DNA of 64,000 bases, taken from an unidentified bacterial endosymbiont (GTDB taxonomy: Bacteria; Pseudomonadota; Gammaproteobacteria; Enterobacterales; Enterobacteriaceae). Within the stretch, counting starts at the first letter, position 1; each line of letters opens with the position of its first letter. Both the position numbers and the translations under genes were made by a program. A model generated the notes under the pieces. That model saw nothing but the letters and a program-made list of their open reading frames with translations. It was not told the origin of the DNA and searched no databases. Where the stretch lies: positions 682,001-746,000 of the forward strand of contig NZ_OU963893.1 of NCBI RefSeq assembly GCF_918797525.1, read 5' to 3'. Shown here in pieces: positions 59,804 through 64,000 of this stretch.

Positions 59804-60440
59804 GCTTCTTTCAGCGAAAGAGCAGGTCGCAGCAGTATTGCGTAAAGCTATATTGTCGCGAGATTTAGTTGAAGGGCAAGAAATTACTCTTGAAGGGATC
59901 GCCAGCATGATCGGCGTATCCAGCATGCCCGTGCGTGAAGCGTTTCAGATACTGGCCGCGGACGGGCTGATTAAGGTCCGGCCCAATAAGGGGGCGGTCG
60001 TTCTGGGTATAAACGAACAAACGATTCGCGAGCATTATGAGATTCGCGCGCTGTTGGAGAGTGAAGCGGTTGCTAAAGCGTCTCGTCCCGGAACGGACAT
60101 TTCGCGAATTGCCGAAGTGCACTACTCGGCGGAAAAAGCGCTGGCAGACAATAATGCTACCGAATATTCTGACCTGAATCAGGCTTTTCATATGGAGATA
60201 TGGAACGTGGCCGGGAACGGGAAAATGAAGCTACTGCTCAGCAATATGTGGAACGGGCTTTCAATGGGACATAAGGTCACCGAGGAAGAGTATGCAACCA
60301 TTTCATTACGCGAGCACAAGGGAATTTTACAGGCTCTGGAGCAACACGATGAAGCGCTGGCGCGCCTGCGTATGCGTGAACATATCATCCGTTCGATGGA
60401 GAATATGCTGACGCGCTACGTCGCCGAACCTGGCACTTGA
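59775..60440 (+). CDS. GntR/FCD-family regulator with intact metal-site residues
   Basis: A 221-aa GntR/FCD regulator, GTG 59775, with an AAGGA site 8 bases upstream inside the previous gene. The winged helix-turn-helix has IGVSSMPVREAFQILAADGL (about 44-63). In the FCD domain (about 80-210) the expected DLNQAFH, LREHKGIL and MREHIIRS motifs supply Asp and three His for a metal and carboxylate ligand. It overlaps its degenerate neighbour by 29 bases. The pair resembles two GntR genes between mdh and the tartrate cluster of Salmonella. Confidence 0.87.
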   Translation: MQKPRLGKIKLLSAKEQVAAVLRKAILSRDLVEGQEITLEGIASMIGVSSMPVREAFQILAADGLIKVRPNKGAVVLGINEQTIREHYEIRALLESEAVAKASRPGTDISRIAEVHYSAEKALADNNATEYSDLNQAFHMEIWNVAGNGKMKLLLSNMWNGLSMGHKVTEEEYATISLREHKGILQALEQHDEALARLRMREHIIRSMENMLTRYVAEPGT

Positions 60441-60517
60441 CGTCTCCGCCTGTACGTTCGCGACAGGCGCTTATTTATTCTTTATTTCAATTAATTACGC
60501 CAAGTAACTTCATCTGC

Positions 60518-60537
60518 GAGATTTTGATAACGATCTC
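60518..60537. promoter_or_regulatory. Candidate operator upstream of the tartrate operon
   Basis: GAGAT and ATCTC are perfect 5-bp arms separated by 10 bases, 113 bases before the permease start. A second dyad, TATCA..TGATA, lies at about 60619-60636, next to the ribosome binding site. One or both could bind the adjacent GntR regulators. Arms are seen; binding is inferred. Confidence 0.4.
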
Positions 60538-60649
60538 AATCCTGACGTTTTTCTGAAAAACGCGTTGACTTACTCTTTGCATGGGAATAATTTTCATCCC
60601 GTCAATATTGGATACAATATCATATATCATTGATAGGATAATTATAACT

Positions 60650-61918
60650 ATGGAACCCATTACCATCACCCTATGTTTACTGGTATTCGCTATAGCAATG
60701 TTTGTATGGGAGAAAATACCGCTCGCGGTAACCTCCATGGTGGTTTGTGTCACTCTCGTTCTTACCGGGGTGCTTGACCTGAAGCAGGCGTTTGCCGGCT
60801 TTATCGACGCCAATGTCATCCTTTTTGTCGCCATGTTTATCGTTGGTGGTGCGTTATTTGAAACCGGAATGGCGAACAAAGTCGGCGGTGTGATTACGCT
60901 TTTTGCCAAAACCGAAAAACAGCTGATCTTCACCATCATGGTGATAGTCGGCGGGATGTCCGGTTTTCTCTCTAATACCGGTACCGCGGCGGTGCTGATT
61001 CCGGTGGTAATCGGCGTGGCGGCGAAATCTGGTTTTGCCCGTTCCCGCCTGCTGATGCCGCTGGTTTTCGCCGCTGCGCTCGGCGGCAACCTGTCGCTGA
61101 TTGGCGCACCGGGCAACCTGATTGCGCAATCGGCATTGCAAAATATCGGCAGCGGTTTTGGCTTCTTTGAATATGCCAAAGTGGGTCTGCCGATGCTGGT
61201 GTGCGGCATCATTTACTTCCTGACGATTGGCTATAAGTTCCTGCCCAATAACGCCAATAGGGGTGAAGTTGGCAGCGTTGGTGAACAGCGCGATTACAGC
61301 CATGTCCCACGCTGGAAGCAGATCCTGTCACTGGTTGTCCTGATCGCCACAATCCTCGGCATGATTTTCGAAAAACAGACCGGTATTAACATTGCGGTAG
61401 CGGGTTGTATTGGCGCGCTGGTGCTGATTGTGACCTCAGTGCTGACTGAAAAACAGGCTTACAAGGCAATTGATTCACAGACTATTTTTATCTTCGGCGG
61501 CACCCTGGCGCTGGCGAAGGCGCTGGAAATGACCGGCGCGGGGAAACGGGTAGCCGATCAGGTTATCGGTCTGCTGGGGCAGAACTCTTCGCCATTCATG
61601 CTGTTGATTGTGGTCTTCGCGCTGTCCGTCATTATGACCAACTTTATGTCTAACACCGCGACCGTTGCGCTACTGGTGCCGGTGAGCCTGTCTATCGCTG
61701 CAGGAATGGGCGCCGATCCTCAGGCGGTACTGATGGCGACGGTTATCGGCAGCTCCTGCGCTTACGCGACGCCAATTGGTATGCCAGCCAACATGATGGT
61801 GCTATCGGCTGGCGGCTATAAGTTTGTTGACTACGCCAAAGCCGGTATCCCACTGATTCTAGTTTCAACCCTTGTCAGCCTGATTCTGCTGCCAATCCTT
61901 TTCCCTTTTCATCCGTAA
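60650..61918 (+). CDS. SLC13/DASS-like anion permease, probable tartrate carrier
   Basis: A 422-aa polytopic permease with about 11 hydrophobic segments. Two NTGTAAVL/NTATVALL-type helical hairpins (about 105-112 and 345-352) are the duplicated Asn-Thr motifs of the SLC13/ArsB-NhaD fold. An ATPIGMPANMMV loop follows near 375. Substrate is inferred from the adjacent dehydratase: tartrate or a related dicarboxylate. ATG 60650 starts MEPITITLC after an AGGATAAT site; an upstream in-frame Met at 60581 would add a non-conserved hydrophobic stretch. The Salmonella counterpart STM3356 is needed for d-tartrate fermentation. Confidence 0.85.
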   Translation: MEPITITLCLLVFAIAMFVWEKIPLAVTSMVVCVTLVLTGVLDLKQAFAGFIDANVILFVAMFIVGGALFETGMANKVGGVITLFAKTEKQLIFTIMVIVGGMSGFLSNTGTAAVLIPVVIGVAAKSGFARSRLLMPLVFAAALGGNLSLIGAPGNLIAQSALQNIGSGFGFFEYAKVGLPMLVCGIIYFLTIGYKFLPNNANRGEVGSVGEQRDYSHVPRWKQILSLVVLIATILGMIFEKQTGINIAVAGCIGALVLIVTSVLTEKQAYKAIDSQTIFIFGGTLALAKALEMTGAGKRVADQVIGLLGQNSSPFMLLIVVFALSVIMTNFMSNTATVALLVPVSLSIAAGMGADPQAVLMATVIGSSCAYATPIGMPANMMVLSAGGYKFVDYAKAGIPLILVSTLVSLILLPILFPFHP

Positions 61919-61950
61919 TTAACGGACGCTGTTCTGACTAAGGAGCATTT

Positions 61951-62850
61951 ATGAGTACACGTGAACAGATATGCCATATGAGCAACATTATGGCCAAATT
62001 CGTGGGATATACCGGCAAAGTCTTACCTGATGATGTCATCGCAAAACTGGAAGATTTACATAAGCAGGAGACCAGTAAACTGGCTGATGTCATCTTTACT
62101 ACCATGATTGAGAACCAGCGTCTGGCAAAAGAGTTGGATCGTCCTTCTTGCCAGGATACGGGAGTGATTCAGTTTCTGGTGGAGTGCGGGACGAACTTCC
62201 CGTTGATCGGCGAGCTGGAAGCGCTGCTGCGTGAAGCGGTGATCAAAGCAACCGTGGACACTCCGCTGCGCCACAACAGCGTTGAGACCTTTGATGAATA
62301 CAATACTGGAAAAAACGTGGGTAAAGGTACGCCGACGGTGTTCTGGGAGATCGTTCCCCATTCTGACCAGTGCAGCATTTACACCTATATGGCGGGTGGC
62401 GGCTGTTCTCTGCCGGGGAAAGCGATGGTGCTGATGCCGGGCGCAGGTTATGAAGGCGTAACCCGCTTTGTACTGGATGTGATGACCAGCTACGGCCTTA
62501 ACGCCTGTCCTCCGTTGCTGGTTGGCGTGGGCGTGGCGACCTCTGTTGAAACGGCGGCGCTGCTATCGAAAAAAGCGCTGATGCGTCCGATCGGTTCACA
62601 TAATGAGAATGAGCGTGCGGCTTCGCTGGAAAAAATGCTTGAAGACGGCATTAACAAAATTGGCCTTGGGCCGCAGGGAATGTCCGGTAACACGTCCGTA
62701 ATGGGCGTGAATATTGAAAACACCGCGCGTCATCCTTCCACTATTGGGGTGGCGGTGAACGTAGGCTGCTGGTCGCACCGTAAAGGACATATCGTTTTCG
62801 ATAAAGATTTGAACTACACCATTACGTCTCACAGCGGAGTGAATTTCTGA
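61951..62850 (+). CDS. ttdA: L(+)-tartrate dehydratase / class I fumarase-type alpha subunit
   Basis: A 299-aa alpha subunit of a class I (iron-sulfur) hydro-lyase. Three Cys that ligate the 4Fe-4S cluster are visible: SCQDTG (about 67), GGGCSLPGK (about 152) and NVGCWSHR (about 270). It dehydrates L(+)-tartrate to oxaloacetate together with the beta subunit. ttdA, ttdB and fumA-type enzymes are close relatives, so a fumarate or mesaconate substrate is possible; the permease and oad genes favour tartrate. An AAGGAG site precedes ATG 61951. Confidence 0.88.
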   Translation: MSTREQICHMSNIMAKFVGYTGKVLPDDVIAKLEDLHKQETSKLADVIFTTMIENQRLAKELDRPSCQDTGVIQFLVECGTNFPLIGELEALLREAVIKATVDTPLRHNSVETFDEYNTGKNVGKGTPTVFWEIVPHSDQCSIYTYMAGGGCSLPGKAMVLMPGAGYEGVTRFVLDVMTSYGLNACPPLLVGVGVATSVETAALLSKKALMRPIGSHNENERAASLEKMLEDGINKIGLGPQGMSGNTSVMGVNIENTARHPSTIGVAVNVGCWSHRKGHIVFDKDLNYTITSHSGVNF

Positions 62851-63467
62851 TGAGTAAAAAAATTCTTACCACGCCCATTAAAGATGAAGATTTAGCGGAT
62901 ATTAAGGCTGGCGATATTATTTACCTCAATGGTCATATTGTTACCTGTCGTGATGTGGCCCATCGTCGGTTAATTGAAGGCGGGCGAAAATTACCCGTAG
63001 ATGTTCGCGGCGGCGCTATTTTACACGCTGGCCCAATCGTCCGTCCAATTAAAGGTGAGGATGATAAGTTTGAAATGGTCTCCGTTGGCCCAACCACCAG
63101 TATGCGCATGGAAAAATTCGAAAAAGAATTTATTGCACAGACCGGCGTGAAATTAATTGTTGGTAAAGGCGGTATGGGTAAAGGCACCGAAGAGGGCTGC
63201 GCGGAGCATAAAGCGCTGCACTGCGTATTCCCGGCAGGCTGTGCGGTAGTGGCTGCGGTGTGCGTCGAAGAAATTGAAGATGCCCAATGGCGCGATCTGG
63301 GGATGCCGGAAACGCTGTGGGTTTGTCGGGTAAAAGAATTTGGCCCGTTAATTGTTTCTATCGATATCCATGGCAATAACCTGTTTGAGCAGAACAAAGT
63401 TATTTTCAATCAGCGTAAAGAGCTCGTCGCTGATGAAATATGCCAGAACGTAAGTTTTATCAAATAA
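62850..63467 (+). CDS. ttdB: L(+)-tartrate dehydratase / class I fumarase-type beta subunit
   Basis: A 205-aa beta subunit, starting [19 protein letters not shown]. Family segments include [43 protein letters not shown] and [13 protein letters not shown], which build the substrate site with the alpha subunit. The ATG overlaps the ttdA stop by one base (TGATG), so the subunits are coupled for 1:1 synthesis. A 156-base gap follows before oadG. Confidence 0.9.
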   Translation: MSKKILTTPIKDEDLADIKAGDIIYLNGHIVTCRDVAHRRLIEGGRKLPVDVRGGAILHAGPIVRPIKGEDDKFEMVSVGPTTSMRMEKFEKEFIAQTGVKLIVGKGGMGKGTEEGCAEHKALHCVFPAGCAVVAAVCVEEIEDAQWRDLGMPETLWVCRVKEFGPLIVSIDIHGNNLFEQNKVIFNQRKELVADEICQNVSFIK

Positions 63468-63623
63468 TCCTGATTAGGTAAATTGCACGGTAATGAAGGA
63501 AATACGTTTTGACGATAATAATATACAGGGGTTCTGGCCGGGGGCGGCTCAGGGAGATCCCTCCTGATTATTGTTACGTCATCAATAACATCATTATCGT
63601 GCCTCCTGTTCGAAGGCTATTTT
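63468..63623 (+). other. ttdB-oadG intercistronic region with hairpins
   Basis: No gene is present. AGGGA-GA-TCCCT (about 63550-63562) and TGTTA..TAACA (63572-63590) form short inverted repeats, and the region ends in a GAAGG site for oadG. It may set different expression of the dehydratase and the decarboxylase, or hold a second promoter. Confidence 0.5.
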
Positions 63624-63875
63624 ATGACTGATGCAGCATTGCTATTAGATGAAGGCTTCACCCTGATGTTCCTCGGCATGGGATTTGTGCTGGCGTTTCT
63701 GTTTGTGCTGATTTACGCCATTCAGGGCATGTCCACCGCCATCAACAGCATCTTCCCTGAACCGGCTCTGGCGCCGAAAGCCGTACCCGTTGCCGCCGCG
63801 CCCGCTGACAACTTCGCCCGCTTAAAGCCGGTGATTGCCGCCGCCATCCACCACCATCGCCGCCTTAACCCTTAA
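63624..63875 (+). CDS. oadG: Oxaloacetate decarboxylase gamma subunit
   Basis: OadG, 83 aa, the small membrane subunit that assembles the Na+-pumping oxaloacetate decarboxylase. One TM helix (about 12-36, [21 protein letters not shown]) is followed by an Ala/Pro-rich linker and a His-rich C-terminus (AIHHHRR) that binds zinc in characterised homologues. oadA begins 16 bases later. Confidence 0.92.
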   Translation: MTDAALLLDEGFTLMFLGMGFVLAFLFVLIYAIQGMSTAINSIFPEPALAPKAVPVAAAPADNFARLKPVIAAAIHHHRRLNP

Positions 63876-63890
63876 TTCACGGAGGAATCC

Positions 63891-64000
63891 ATGACCGTTG
63901 CTATTACCGATGTCGTCCTGCGCGACGCCCACCAGTCCCTTTTCGCCACCCGTCTGCGCCTTGACGATATGCTTCCCGTCGCCGCGCAGCTCGACGATGT
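63891..64000 (+). CDS. oadA: Oxaloacetate decarboxylase alpha subunit, N-terminal part (cut by window end)
   Basis: The ATG at 63891 follows a GGAGGAAT site and reads 36 residues, [19 protein letters not shown] then TRLRLDD. The RDAHQS motif holds the metal-binding Asp of the carboxyltransferase TIM barrel. OadA moves CO2 from oxaloacetate to its biotin, and OadB then uses the decarboxylation to pump Na+. The rest lies beyond the window; oadB is expected next. Confidence 0.92.

Overview
The window is enterobacterial chromosome. The protein sequences, gene order (rpsD-rpoA-rplQ ... rrn ... acrEF-fis-dusB-prmA-panF-accCB ... mreBCD-rng-yhdP-tldD-aae-argR-mdh) and 16S rRNA all match the E. coli 72-74 min region at high identity. 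Several departures from K-12 point to an Enterobacter/Lelliottia/Klebsiella-type relative: there is no yhdJ between fis and yhdU, msrPQ lies next to aroQ, an aldehyde dehydrogenase lies between aaeB and yhcO, and a tartrate/oxaloacetate fermentation cluster follows mdh. The genus is my inference and I did not resolve it further. I saw no insertion sequence, prophage or CRISPR array.

Layout. 1-11.9 kb: end of the alpha ribosomal operon (rpsD end, rpoA, rplQ), yhdN-zntR, arfA convergent with mscL, the leftward def-fmt-rsmB-trkA operon, and the rightward dprA-smg-yrdD-tsaC-aroE-yrdB run converging on yrdA. 11.9-17.6 kb: a complete rRNA operon in the rrnD position (P1/P2, 16S, tRNA-Glu, 23S, 5S, tRNA-Thr, second 5S, terminator). 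In K-12 this operon carries tRNA-Ile/tRNA-Ala in the spacer. 17.6-22.4 kb: the leftward yhdWXYZ polar amino-acid ABC transporter with a likely sigma-54/NtrC promoter. yhdX is frameshifted in a 7-base homopolymer. Then yhdV. 22.6-28.3 kb: acrEF efflux genes, divergent acrS, and yhdU.

28.4-38 kb: leftward housekeeping genes: fis-dusB, prmA, panF-yhdT, accCB, aroQ, msrPQ and acuI. 38.1-50.4 kb: rightward csrD, mreBCD, yhdE, rng, yhdP and tldD. 50.4-56.9 kb: aaeR and the divergent aaeXAB aromatic-acid efflux operon, a succinate-semialdehyde-type dehydrogenase, yhcO and yhcN. 57.2-59 kb: argR and mdh.

59.1-64 kb: two overlapping GntR/FCD regulators, an SLC13-like anion permease, both subunits of an L(+)-tartrate/fumarate-type dehydratase, oadG, and the start of oadA cut by the window end. 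Read as a pathway, tartrate is imported, dehydrated to oxaloacetate, and decarboxylated by a Na+-pumping oxaloacetate decarboxylase, while neighbouring mdh can reduce oxaloacetate to malate. A similar cluster next to mdh is known in Salmonella.

Most of the window is conserved core genome and I found no clearly undescribed system. The observations most worth checking are the yhdX frameshift, the tRNA-Glu spacer in the rrnD position, the asymmetric FCD regulator pair, the near-ideal CRP palindrome over the probable yhcN start, and the sigma-54/NtrC-like sites upstream of yhdW.
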